A stretch of DNA of 64,000 nucleotides from Micrococcus sp023147585. Its GTDB lineage: Bacteria > Actinomycetota > Actinomycetes > Actinomycetales > Micrococcaceae. The position numbers and the translations under genes were made by a program. The notes beneath the pieces were generated by a model. That model saw only the letters and a program-made list of their open reading frames with translations, did no database searches and was not told the origin of the DNA. This document shows, in pieces, positions 22,763 through 30,312 of this stretch. The number at the start of each line of letters is the position of its first letter. Position 1 is the first letter of the stretch. The stretch spans positions 2,480,001 through 2,544,000 of the forward strand of contig NZ_CP085253.1 of assembly GCF_044872765.1 (NCBI RefSeq). The letters run 5' to 3'.

Positions 22763-24382
22763 ATGACCGCCGGTCCCACCGCGGAGGCATCCGCCGCGCC
22801 CGCCAGCGCCGCCGAGCGCCACGCCGCCGGCCATGCCCGCCTCGAGGCGGAGCTCGCCGAGCTCGTCGCCCGCACCGCGCTCGGCGGCTCCGAGTCCGCC
22901 CGCGCGCGGCACACCGGCCGCGGCAAGCTCCTGGTGCGGGACCGCATCGACGCGCTCCTCGACGAGGGCTCGCCGTTCCTCGAGATCGCCACGCTCGCCG
23001 CGCACGGCGTGTACGGCGAGGACAGCCCGGCCGCCGCCGGCGTCGTGGCGGGCATCGGCCTGGTCCACGGCCGCGCCGTGATGGTGGTGGGCAACGACGC
23101 CACCGTGAAGGGCGGCACCTACTACCCGCTGACCGTGAAGAAGCACCTGCGTGCCCAGGAGATCGCCCTCGAGAACCACCTGTCCTGCCTCTACCTCGTG
23201 GACTCGGGCGGCGCGTTCCTGCCGAAGCAGGACGAGGTGTTCCCGGACCGGGAGCACTTCGGCCGGATCTTCCGCAACCAGGCACTGCTCTCCTCGCGCC
23301 GGATCCCGCAGCTCGCGGCCGTGTGCGGCTCCTCCACCGCGGGCGGCGCGTACGTGCCCGCCATGTGCGACGAGACCGTGATCGTCCGCGAGCAGGGCAC
23401 CATCTTCCTCGGAGGCCCGCCCCTCGTGAAGGCCGCGATCGGCGAGGACGTCACCCCCGAGGACCTCGGCGGCGGGCGCCTGCACGCCGAGCGCTCGGGC
23501 GTGGCGGACCACCTGGCCGACGACGACGTCCACGCCATGCAGCTGCTGCGGGACATCGTGGCCACCCTGCCCGCGCCGGCCCGCCCCGCGTGGGAGGTGC
23601 ACCCCTCCCTCGAGCCCGCGAAGGACCCGGGGGAGCTGACCTCCGTGGTGCCGGTGGACGTCAACGCCCCGTACGACGTGCACGAGGTGATCGACCGCCT
23701 CGTGGACGCCGACTCGGTGCACGAGTTCAAGCCGCTCTACGGCACCACACTCGTCACCGCCTTCGCTCGCATCGACGGCCACCCCGTGGGCATCCTGGCC
23801 AACAACGGCATCCTCTTCGGCGACTCGGCCCGCAAGGGCGCGCACTTCATCGAGCTGTGCGACCAGCGCGGCATCCCGCTGCTGTTCCTCCAGAACATCT
23901 CCGGCTTCATGGTGGGCCGGGACGCGGAGGCCGGCGGCATCGCCCGCGACGGCGCGAAGATGGTCACCGCCGTCGCCACGTGTCGCGTGCCCAAGCTGAC
24001 CGTCGTGATCGGCGGCTCGTTCGGCGCCGGCAACTACGCGATGTGCGGCCGCGCCTACTCCCCGCGGTTCCTCTGGATGTGGCCCAACGCCCGCATCTCC
24101 GTGATGGGCGGGCCGCAGGCCTCCGCCGTGCTGACCCAGGTCAAGCAGGACCAGCGCGCCGCGAAGGGGGAGGAGCCGATGACCGCCGAGGAGGTCGAGG
24201 CCTTCCAGGCCCCCGTGCGGCAGCAGTACGACGAGCAGGGCAGCCCCCTCTACTCCACGGCCCGCCTGTGGGACGACGGCATCATCACCCCCGGCCAGAC
24301 CCGCCGCGTGCTCGCCATGGCCCTCGACGTCATCTCCCGAGCCCCCCTGCCGGACGCCCGCTTCGGCCTCTTCCGGATGTGA
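22763..24382 (+). CDS. accD1: acyl-CoA (methylcrotonyl-CoA) carboxylase, carboxyltransferase subunit
   Basis: Transfers CO2 from carboxybiotin to an acyl-CoA. At 539 aa it has the N- and C-terminal crotonase-fold halves. The segment NDATVKGGTYYPLTVKKHLR (about 112-131) and the SSTAGGAYVPAMCDE motif are characteristic of the methylcrotonyl-CoA carboxylase beta group rather than propionyl-CoA carboxylase. RBS GGAAGGGG precedes the ATG. The gene order after it (biotin carboxylase, acyl-CoA dehydrogenase, MaoC, CitE) matches the M. tuberculosis accD1-accA1 leucine locus as I recall it. Confidence 0.88.
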   Translation: MTAGPTAEASAAPASAAERHAAGHARLEAELAELVARTALGGSESARARHTGRGKLLVRDRIDALLDEGSPFLEIATLAAHGVYGEDSPAAAGVVAGIGLVHGRAVMVVGNDATVKGGTYYPLTVKKHLRAQEIALENHLSCLYLVDSGGAFLPKQDEVFPDREHFGRIFRNQALLSSRRIPQLAAVCGSSTAGGAYVPAMCDETVIVREQGTIFLGGPPLVKAAIGEDVTPEDLGGGRLHAERSGVADHLADDDVHAMQLLRDIVATLPAPARPAWEVHPSLEPAKDPGELTSVVPVDVNAPYDVHEVIDRLVDADSVHEFKPLYGTTLVTAFARIDGHPVGILANNGILFGDSARKGAHFIELCDQRGIPLLFLQNISGFMVGRDAEAGGIARDGAKMVTAVATCRVPKLTVVIGGSFGAGNYAMCGRAYSPRFLWMWPNARISVMGGPQASAVLTQVKQDQRAAKGEEPMTAEEVEAFQAPVRQQYDEQGSPLYSTARLWDDGIITPGQTRRVLAMALDVISRAPLPDARFGLFRM

Positions 24383-24390
24383 GCCTGACC

Positions 24391-26553
24391 ATGACCCAGA
24401 CCCCCGCCGAGGGCCCCGCCCTCTTCGACACCGTCCTCGTGGCCAACCGCGGCGAGATCGCCGTGCGCGTGATCCGCACCCTGCGCCGCCTCGGCATCCG
24501 CTCCGTGGCGGTGTTCTCCGACGCCGACGCCGGCGCCCGCCACGTGCGCGAGGCGGACCTCGCCGTCCGCCTCGGCCCGGCCCCCGCCCGCGAGTCCTAC
24601 CTGGACGTGGACGCGGTGGTGGCGGCCGCCGTCCGAACCGGGGCGCAGGCCGTGCACCCCGGCTACGGGTTCCTCTCCGAGAACGCGGACTTCGCCCGGG
24701 CGCTCGAGGCGGCCGGCGTCGTCTTCGTGGGCCCGCCCGTGGCGTCGCTGGACGCGATGGCGGACAAGATCCGCGCCAAGGAGACCGTCTCGGCGCGGGA
24801 CGTGCCGGTGGTGCCGGGCATCGCCGACCCCACGCTCACCGACGATCAGATCGTGGCCGAGGCGCAGCGAGTCGGCTTCCCGCTGCTGATCAAGCCCTCC
24901 GCGGGCGGCGGCGGCAAGGGGATGGTGGCCGTGCACGCCGCGGACGAGCTGCCGGCCGCGCTGGCCTCCGCCCGCCGCACCGCGCGCTCCGCGTTCGGGA
25001 ACGACACCCTCCTGCTCGAGCGGCTCATCACCGCCCCGCGGCACATCGAGGTGCAGGTCTTCGCGGACACCCACGGGCGCACCGTGCACCTGGGGGAGCG
25101 GGAGTGCTCCCTGCAGCGCCGCCACCAGAAGGTGATCGAGGAGGCGCCCGCGCCCCTGCTCACCGGCCTGGCGCACGGCGCCGAGCTGCGCGCCCGTCTC
25201 GGCAGGGCCGCCGTGGACGCCGCAGAGTCCGTGGGCTACGTGGGGGCCGGCACCGTGGAGTTCCTCGTCTCGGACGAGGACCCGGACGAGTTCTTCTTCA
25301 TGGAGATGAACACCCGTCTGCAGGTGGAGCACCCCGTGTCCGAGGAGGTCGTGCGGGTGCGCGGCGAGCGCGTGGACTTCGTGGAGCTGCAGCTGTGGAT
25401 CGCCGCCGGACAGGACCTGGGCTTCGGCCAGGAGGACGTCACCCTGGAGGGGGCGGCCGCCGAGGCCCGCGTCTACGCCGAGGACCCCGCGCACGGGTTC
25501 CTCCCCGCCGCCGGGCCCGTGCTGCTGTGGGAGCCGCCGCGGGGGGAGGGGGTCCGCGTGGACACCCTGCTCTTCCCGCCGGACTCCGAGGACGACGCCC
25601 CCGGCCGGTCCGAGGGCCCGGACCAGCCCGAGGTCACCGGTCACTACGACCCCTTGATCGCCAAGGTGATCGCCTCCGGCGCGGACCGCCCCCAGGCACT
25701 GGACCGCCTCGAGGCGGCGCTCGCGGAGTCGGTGCTGTTCGGGGTCACGAGCAACCTGGCGTGGCTGCGGGACCTCGTGGCGCGCGACGACGTCCGGGCC
25801 GGCCGCCTGAGGACCTCCCTGATCGACGAGGCACCGGCATGGGAGGCCCCCGCCCCCCGCGCGGAGGTCTGGGACGCGGCCGGCGCCGCCTTCGCCCCGG
25901 AGGCCCTCACCTCCGCGCTGACGGTCCAGGGGATCGACGAGGCGACCCTGGCCGCGTCCGGTCTGCGGGTGCAGCCGGCCGGCGCCTGGCACCGCCAGGA
26001 CGCCTGGCGCGCCGCGGGCGCCCCCGCCCCCGCGCTGCCTCTGCGCTGGGAGGACCTCTCCGTGCTGTGGCGCGGGCGCGGGTCGGTGGCCCCGGAGGAC
26101 GGGCCGTCCGCGCAGGACGGGGCGGGGCCCGGGCACGCGGGCGGTCGATCCCTGCGCCACCCCGCGGACCCGGACGCCGCGTGGGTCCACTCCGGCGGGC
26201 ACACCTGGCGAATCGAGCGGCTGGGCCGCGCCGAGCGCGTGGCGGCGTCGCGCGCCGCGGCCGCCGCGCGTCGTGCCCCCGCCGGCGGCGGTTCCCCGGA
26301 GGCCCGGGCTCCCATGCCGGGCACCGTCGTCGCGGTGTCCGTGTCCACCGGCGAGCACGTCGAGGCCGGCGCCGAGCTGGCCGTCCTCGAGGCCATGAAG
26401 ATGGAGCACCCCGTCACCGCGGGCGTCGCCGGCGTCGTCACCGTCCACGTCCGTCCCGGCGAGTCCGTGCCCGCGCGCGGGCTGGTTGCCACCGTCACCC
26501 CTCACACCCCCGACACCGCCGATGTGCCCACCACCTCTGGAGAGTCCGCATGA
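24391..26553 (+). CDS. accA1: acyl-CoA carboxylase biotin carboxylase/BCCP subunit
   Basis: Carboxylates its own biotin using ATP and bicarbonate, then hands CO2 to the beta subunit. It has 720 aa. The biotin carboxylase domain (about 10-460) shows LVANRGEIAVRVIRT, the ATP-grasp KPSAGGGGKGM and the metal/active-site EMNTRLQVEHPVSE. A less conserved middle domain follows, and a C-terminal biotinyl domain carries EAMKMEHP with Lys670 as the biotin site. It starts 8 bases after accD and its stop overlaps the acyl-CoA dehydrogenase start as ATGA. Confidence 0.92.
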   Translation: MTQTPAEGPALFDTVLVANRGEIAVRVIRTLRRLGIRSVAVFSDADAGARHVREADLAVRLGPAPARESYLDVDAVVAAAVRTGAQAVHPGYGFLSENADFARALEAAGVVFVGPPVASLDAMADKIRAKETVSARDVPVVPGIADPTLTDDQIVAEAQRVGFPLLIKPSAGGGGKGMVAVHAADELPAALASARRTARSAFGNDTLLLERLITAPRHIEVQVFADTHGRTVHLGERECSLQRRHQKVIEEAPAPLLTGLAHGAELRARLGRAAVDAAESVGYVGAGTVEFLVSDEDPDEFFFMEMNTRLQVEHPVSEEVVRVRGERVDFVELQLWIAAGQDLGFGQEDVTLEGAAAEARVYAEDPAHGFLPAAGPVLLWEPPRGEGVRVDTLLFPPDSEDDAPGRSEGPDQPEVTGHYDPLIAKVIASGADRPQALDRLEAALAESVLFGVTSNLAWLRDLVARDDVRAGRLRTSLIDEAPAWEAPAPRAEVWDAAGAAFAPEALTSALTVQGIDEATLAASGLRVQPAGAWHRQDAWRAAGAPAPALPLRWEDLSVLWRGRGSVAPEDGPSAQDGAGPGHAGGRSLRHPADPDAAWVHSGGHTWRIERLGRAERVAASRAAAAARRAPAGGGSPEARAPMPGTVVAVSVSTGEHVEAGAELAVLEAMKMEHPVTAGVAGVVTVHVRPGESVPARGLVATVTPHTPDTADVPTTSGESA

Positions 26554-27737
26554 GCACCAAGCACCGCACCCTGCCCGCCCTCGAGGAGGACTACCAGGTC
26601 CTCTCCGACACCGTCCGCGAGTTCGCGGACGAGGTCGTGGCCCCCGTCTCCGCCGAGCTCGACGCCCGGCACGAGTTCCCGTACGAGATCGTGAAGCAGA
26701 TGGGCGAGATGGGCCTGTTCGGCCTGCCCTTCCCCGAGGAGTTCGGCGGCATGGGCGGCGACTACTTCGCCCTCGCCCTCGCGCTCGAGCAGCTCGGCCG
26801 CGTCAACCAGTCGGTGGCCATCACCCTCGAGGCGGGCGTCTCCCTCGGCGCGATGCCGCTGCTGAAGTTCGGCACCCAGGAGCAGAAGGAGCGCTGGCTG
26901 CCCAGCCTCGTGGCGGGCGAGAACCTGGCCGGCTTCGGCCTCACCGAGCCCGGCGCGGGCTCCGACGCCGGCGGCACCCAAACCACGGCGGTGCTCGAGG
27001 ACGGCACGTGGCGCATCAACGGCGCCAAGGAGTTCATCACCAACTCCGGCACGGACATCACGAGCCTCGTCACCGTCACCGCGGTGACCGGCACGGTGGA
27101 GGGCAAGACCGGCCCCGACGGCCGCCCCGCGAAGGAGATCTCCACGATCCTCGTGCCCGCCGGCACCGAGGGCTTCACCGTGGCCAAGCCGTACGACAAG
27201 GTCGGCTGGAACTCCTCCGACACCCACGCCCTGCACTTCACCGACGTGCGCGTCCCCGAGGAGAACCTGCTCGGCACCCGCGGCCGCGGCTTCGCGAACT
27301 TCCTCGAGATCCTCGACGAGGGCCGCATCGCCATCGCCGCGCTCGCCACGGGTGTGGCCCAGGGCTGCGTCGACGAGTCGGTCGCCTACGCGAAGCAGCG
27401 CACCTCGTTCGGCCAGAGGATCGGCACGTTCCAGGCCGTCTCCTTCAAGATCGCCCGCATGCAGGCCCGCGCCCACGCCGCGCGCCTGGCCTACTACGAG
27501 GCGGCGCAGAAGATGCTGGCCGGCAAGCCGTTCAAGACCGAGGCCGCCATGGCGAAGATGATCGCCGGCGAGGCGGCCATGGACAACGCCCGCGACGCCA
27601 CCCAGGTGTTCGGCGGCTACGGCTTCATGAACGACACCCTCGTGGCCCGCCACTACCGCGACTCCAAGATCCTCGAGGTCGGCGAGGGCACCACCGAGGT
27701 GCAGCTCATGCTGATCGCGCGCGACCTGGGGCTGTGA
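26550..27737 (+). CDS. acyl-CoA dehydrogenase (isovaleryl-CoA type by context)
   Basis: FAD enzyme that introduces the alpha-beta double bond in an acyl-CoA, 395 aa with the three-domain ACAD fold. Visible features are the FAD contacts GFGLTEPGAGSDAGG (about 130-144) and FITNSG, the conserved KQRTSFGQRIGTFQ, and the end motif RHYRDSKILEVGEGTTEVQ, with the Glu of EGT as candidate catalytic base. Its place between the carboxylase and MaoC suggests isovaleryl-CoA as substrate, comparable to FadE19; that is inference. Translationally coupled at both ends. Confidence 0.88.
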   Translation: MSTKHRTLPALEEDYQVLSDTVREFADEVVAPVSAELDARHEFPYEIVKQMGEMGLFGLPFPEEFGGMGGDYFALALALEQLGRVNQSVAITLEAGVSLGAMPLLKFGTQEQKERWLPSLVAGENLAGFGLTEPGAGSDAGGTQTTAVLEDGTWRINGAKEFITNSGTDITSLVTVTAVTGTVEGKTGPDGRPAKEISTILVPAGTEGFTVAKPYDKVGWNSSDTHALHFTDVRVPEENLLGTRGRGFANFLEILDEGRIAIAALATGVAQGCVDESVAYAKQRTSFGQRIGTFQAVSFKIARMQARAHAARLAYYEAAQKMLAGKPFKTEAAMAKMIAGEAAMDNARDATQVFGGYGFMNDTLVARHYRDSKILEVGEGTTEVQLMLIARDLGL

Positions 27738-28291
27738 CGGTGGCGGAGACCCCCGAGCCGGGCGCGGAGAACACAGGGCCCGAGGTCATCGAGCAGCGCG
27801 GGCGCTACGCGGACGAGCTCGCGGTGGGCCAGGTGTACCTGCACCGGCCCGGCCGCACGCTCACGGAGGCGGACAACGTCCTCTTCACCACGCTGACGAT
27901 GAACCCGCAGGCGCTGCACCTGGACCACGCATACGCGGCCGCGCAGCCCTTCGGGAAGCCGCTCGTGAACTCCATGCTCACGCTGTCCACGCTTGTGGGC
28001 CTCGCCGTCGGGCAGACGACGCAGGGCACGCTCGTGGCGCAGCTCGGGCTGGGGGAGATCGCCTTCCCGCACCCCGTGTTCCACGGGGACACCCTCTACG
28101 GGCGCTCGGAGGTCACCGCGGTCCGGGAGTCCTCCTCGCGACCGGGCCAGCGCATCGTCACCTTCCAGATGACGGGGGAGAACCAGCACGGGGACGTCGT
28201 CGTGCGGGCCCAGCGCACCTGCCTCATGTGGACGGCGTCGGCCCACGCCGAGGCGAAGGCGAAGCAGGGCTCCATGGAGACCCGGGCATGA
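27734..28291 (+). CDS. MaoC family hydratase
   Basis: Hot-dog-fold enoyl-CoA hydratase of 185 aa. Recognisable elements are the N-terminal RTLTEADNVLFTTLTMNPQALHLDHAYA segment containing the substrate-side Asn/His residues, and FGKPLVNSMLTLS. In this cluster the likely reaction is hydration of 3-methylglutaconyl-CoA to 3-hydroxy-3-methylglutaryl-CoA. The GTG start overlaps the upstream stop (GTGA). A second GTG two codons later is an equally possible start. Confidence 0.82.
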   Translation: MTVAETPEPGAENTGPEVIEQRGRYADELAVGQVYLHRPGRTLTEADNVLFTTLTMNPQALHLDHAYAAAQPFGKPLVNSMLTLSTLVGLAVGQTTQGTLVAQLGLGEIAFPHPVFHGDTLYGRSEVTAVRESSSRPGQRIVTFQMTGENQHGDVVVRAQRTCLMWTASAHAEAKAKQGSMETRA

Positions 28292-29172
28292 GCGCCCCCA
28301 CGGCGGCCGGGCCCCTGGCCCTCGGCCCGGCCGTGATGTTCACGCCGGCGGACCGACCCGAGCGCTTCGCCAAGGCCCTCGACCGCGCCGACGCGGTGAT
28401 CCTCGACCTCGAGGACGCCGTCACGCCGGCCTCCCGCCCGGCCGCCCGCGACGCCGTGCGAGCTGCCTGGGAAGGCCGGGCCACGGGCGGCACGGACGGC
28501 GGACCGCTCGCCGCGGACCGCGTCGTCGTGCGCGTGAACCCGGCGGGCACGCCGGACCACGCCGCGGACCTGGCGATGCTCGCGGAGACCGGGTGGCGCA
28601 CGCTCATGCTCGCCAAGGCGGAGTCCGCCGCGCAGGTGGACGGCCTCGTGGCGGCGCTGGGGGAGGACGTGCGCGTCGTGGCCCTGTGCGAGACCGCGGC
28701 GGGCATCCTCGCCGCGCCCGCCCTCGCGGCGCACCCCCACGTGGGCGCGCTGATGTGGGGCGCGGAGGACCTCGTGGCGTCCATGGGCGGCACGTCCTCG
28801 CGCACGGCCGACGGCGCCTACCGCCCCGTCGTCCGGCACGCACGAGCGACCGTGCTGCTCGCCGCCGCCGCCCACGGCACGGCGGCGTGGGACGCGGTGT
28901 TCCTCGACCTGCAGGATCACGCGGGCCTCGCCGCGGAGGCCGAGGACGCCGTCGCGCTCGGGTGCGCGGCCACCGTGTGCCTCCACCCGGCGCAGGCCCC
29001 CGTGGTGCGTGAGGCCTACGCCCCGAGCGAGGAGGCGGTGGCCCGGGCCCGACGCGTGCTCGCGGCGGCCGAGGGGGCGCACGGCGCCTTCGAGCTGGAC
29101 GGCACCATGGTGGACGAGGTGGTGCTCGCCCAGGCCCGGCTGACCCTCGGGCGGGTGCCGGCGGGGGACTGA
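28288..29172 (+). CDS. citE: CitE-like beta-hydroxyacyl-CoA lyase
   Basis: TIM-barrel HpcH/HpaI-type CoA-ester lyase of 294 aa. Metal and substrate residues lie in AVILDLEDAV (about 33-42), VVVRVNPAG, ALCETAAGI and LMWGAEDLVASMG. The M. tuberculosis counterpart Rv2498c, as I recall, cleaves (R)-HMG-CoA in leucine breakdown and citramalyl-CoA in itaconate breakdown. Here it would supply the last step in place of a classical HMG-CoA lyase, which is absent. The ATG overlaps the MaoC stop, and a terminator follows. Confidence 0.85.
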   Translation: MSAPTAAGPLALGPAVMFTPADRPERFAKALDRADAVILDLEDAVTPASRPAARDAVRAAWEGRATGGTDGGPLAADRVVVRVNPAGTPDHAADLAMLAETGWRTLMLAKAESAAQVDGLVAALGEDVRVVALCETAAGILAAPALAAHPHVGALMWGAEDLVASMGGTSSRTADGAYRPVVRHARATVLLAAAAHGTAAWDAVFLDLQDHAGLAAEAEDAVALGCAATVCLHPAQAPVVREAYAPSEEAVARARRVLAAAEGAHGAFELDGTMVDEVVLAQARLTLGRVPAGD

Positions 29173-29177
29173 ACGGC

Positions 29178-29185
29178 TGTATACA
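29178..29185. promoter_or_regulatory. TGTATACA palindrome, copy 1
   Basis: Core of the 10-base palindrome CTGTATACAG, 5 bases after the citE stop. The same 8-mer recurs at 29825. Such AT-rich palindromes are rare in this genome and resemble GntR/FadR-type sites. Confidence 0.35.
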
Positions 29186-29190
29186 GGAAG

Positions 29191-29218
29191 GGCGCCGCGG
29201 GAGGCATTCCGCGGCGCC
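29191..29218. terminator. bidirectional hairpin between citE and GNAT gene
   Basis: GGCGCCGCGG and CCGCGGCGCC form a 10-bp perfect stem with an 8-base loop, placed between two convergent genes, so it can serve both. Confidence 0.7.
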
Positions 29219-29236
29219 GTCGCGTTCCAGCCGGCC

Positions 29237-29707
29237 TCAGTCCGCGCCGAGCTCCATGACGAGCTCGGTGATGACGGCGGCGCGGGCATTGGAGAAGACC
29301 TTCTCCTCGCCCACCACCTCGAACCCCCGGCGGGAGAGGACCTTGACGGTGCCCGCGTTGTCCTCGGCCACGTGGGCCCGCACGGGGCGGTGCGGGTACC
29401 CGCGCAGGAACTCGTCCACGGCCGAGGTGGTCAGCCCGAGGCCCCAGAACTCCTGCGCCGTCCAGAAGGAGAGCTCGGCGGCGTCGTCCTGCTCGGAGCA
29501 GATCAGCGCGCCCACGGCGCGGCCCTCGTGCTCGATGGTGTGCACCTGGACGCGGGGGTCGCGCAGCAGGGTGCCCCAGTGATGGTCGAAGACCCCGCGG
29601 TCGGCAGGGCTGCGGGGGGCGATTCCGGACATCTGGTTCGCGTCCTCGTCCTGCTGGTGCACGAAGAACTCGTCCAGGTCCTCGGGGCGGACGTCACGAA
29701 GGGGCAC
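29237..29707 (-). CDS. GNAT family N-acetyltransferase
   Basis: Acetyl-CoA-dependent acyltransferase of 156 aa, of the RimJ-like subgroup that acetylates ribosomal proteins or small molecules. It begins VPLRDVRPEDLDEFF and shows the acetyl-CoA-binding region around FWGLGLTTSAVDEFL (about 83-97) and the DNAGTVKVLSRRGFEVVGEE C-terminal motif. The target is unknown. I chose the GTG at 29707, with GAGAGG 9 bases upstream. A longer ATG start at 29803 would add 32 low-complexity residues read from the promoter region. Confidence 0.8.
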   Translation of the reverse strand: MPLRDVRPEDLDEFFVHQQDEDANQMSGIAPRSPADRGVFDHHWGTLLRDPRVQVHTIEHEGRAVGALICSEQDDAAELSFWTAQEFWGLGLTTSAVDEFLRGYPHRPVRAHVAEDNAGTVKVLSRRGFEVVGEEKVFSNARAAVITELVMELGAD

Positions 29708-29824
29708 GGCGGTGGACCTCTCGGGTGAGCGGGCGGGCGGCGGCGGCCGTCCGCAGTCTTTCGGCAACGCTATCACCGGGGGACTGGCAGGGGCCGTCGT
29801 CACAATCGGTCACGCACTGGCGTA

Positions 29825-29832
29825 TGTATACA
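29825..29832. promoter_or_regulatory. TGTATACA palindrome, copy 2
   Basis: Sits 6 bases upstream of the TTGACG -35 box of the DUF485/symporter operon, a natural place for an activator or repressor. It repeats the 8-mer found at 29178. Confidence 0.4.
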
Positions 29833-29838
29833 AAGTGG

Positions 29839-29868
29839 TTGACGCGCGGAGCATTCGCGGGAGAGGAT
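29839..29868 (+). promoter_or_regulatory. TTGACG-N18-GAGGAT promoter
   Basis: -35 TTGACG and -10 GAGGAT with an 18-base spacer, about 67 bases before the DUF485 ATG, in an AT-rich stretch of the 227-base gap between divergent genes. Confidence 0.45.
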
Positions 29869-29934
29869 GTGAGCGTCATCACACACCGCTCCGCCCGCTC
29901 AGCGGCCGGACGCCCGCCCCCTGAGGGAGCACCC

Positions 29935-30312
29935 ATGTCACCCCACTCCGTCGCGCCACCGGCGCCGACCCCCGAGCAGTTCCGCGCGGCCCAGCAGTCC
30001 GAGGAGTTCACGGAGCTGCGCCGCACGTACCGCTCGTTCGCGTTCCCCATGACGGTCGCGTTCTTCGTCTGGTACCTGCTGTTCGTCATCCTGGGGGCGT
30101 TCTTCCCGCAGGTCATGGCCATCCGCCTCCACGACAACATCACGCTGGGCCTGGTCCTCGGCCTGCTGCAGTTCGTCACCACGTTCGCCATCACGGCGGC
30201 GTACGTCCGCTTCGCCAACCGCACCCTCGACCCGCGCTCCACGGCGCTGCGCGAGCGCCTCGAGCGCGAGGCGGGCTCCCACGCGGCCGACCCCACGGAG
30301 GAGATCCGATGA
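29935..30312 (+). CDS. DUF485 membrane protein (symporter partner)
   Basis: Small membrane protein of 125 aa with two transmembrane helices (about 35-57 and 70-93), with the DUF485 core FTELRRTYRSFAFPMTVAF and LGLVLGLLQFVTTF. Genes of this family nearly always precede an acetate/monocarboxylate sodium symporter, and this one overlaps its start as ATGA. It is probably an accessory subunit (YjcH-like). RBS GAGGGAG lies just before the ATG. Confidence 0.88.
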   Translation: MSPHSVAPPAPTPEQFRAAQQSEEFTELRRTYRSFAFPMTVAFFVWYLLFVILGAFFPQVMAIRLHDNITLGLVLGLLQFVTTFAITAAYVRFANRTLDPRSTALRERLEREAGSHAADPTEEIR

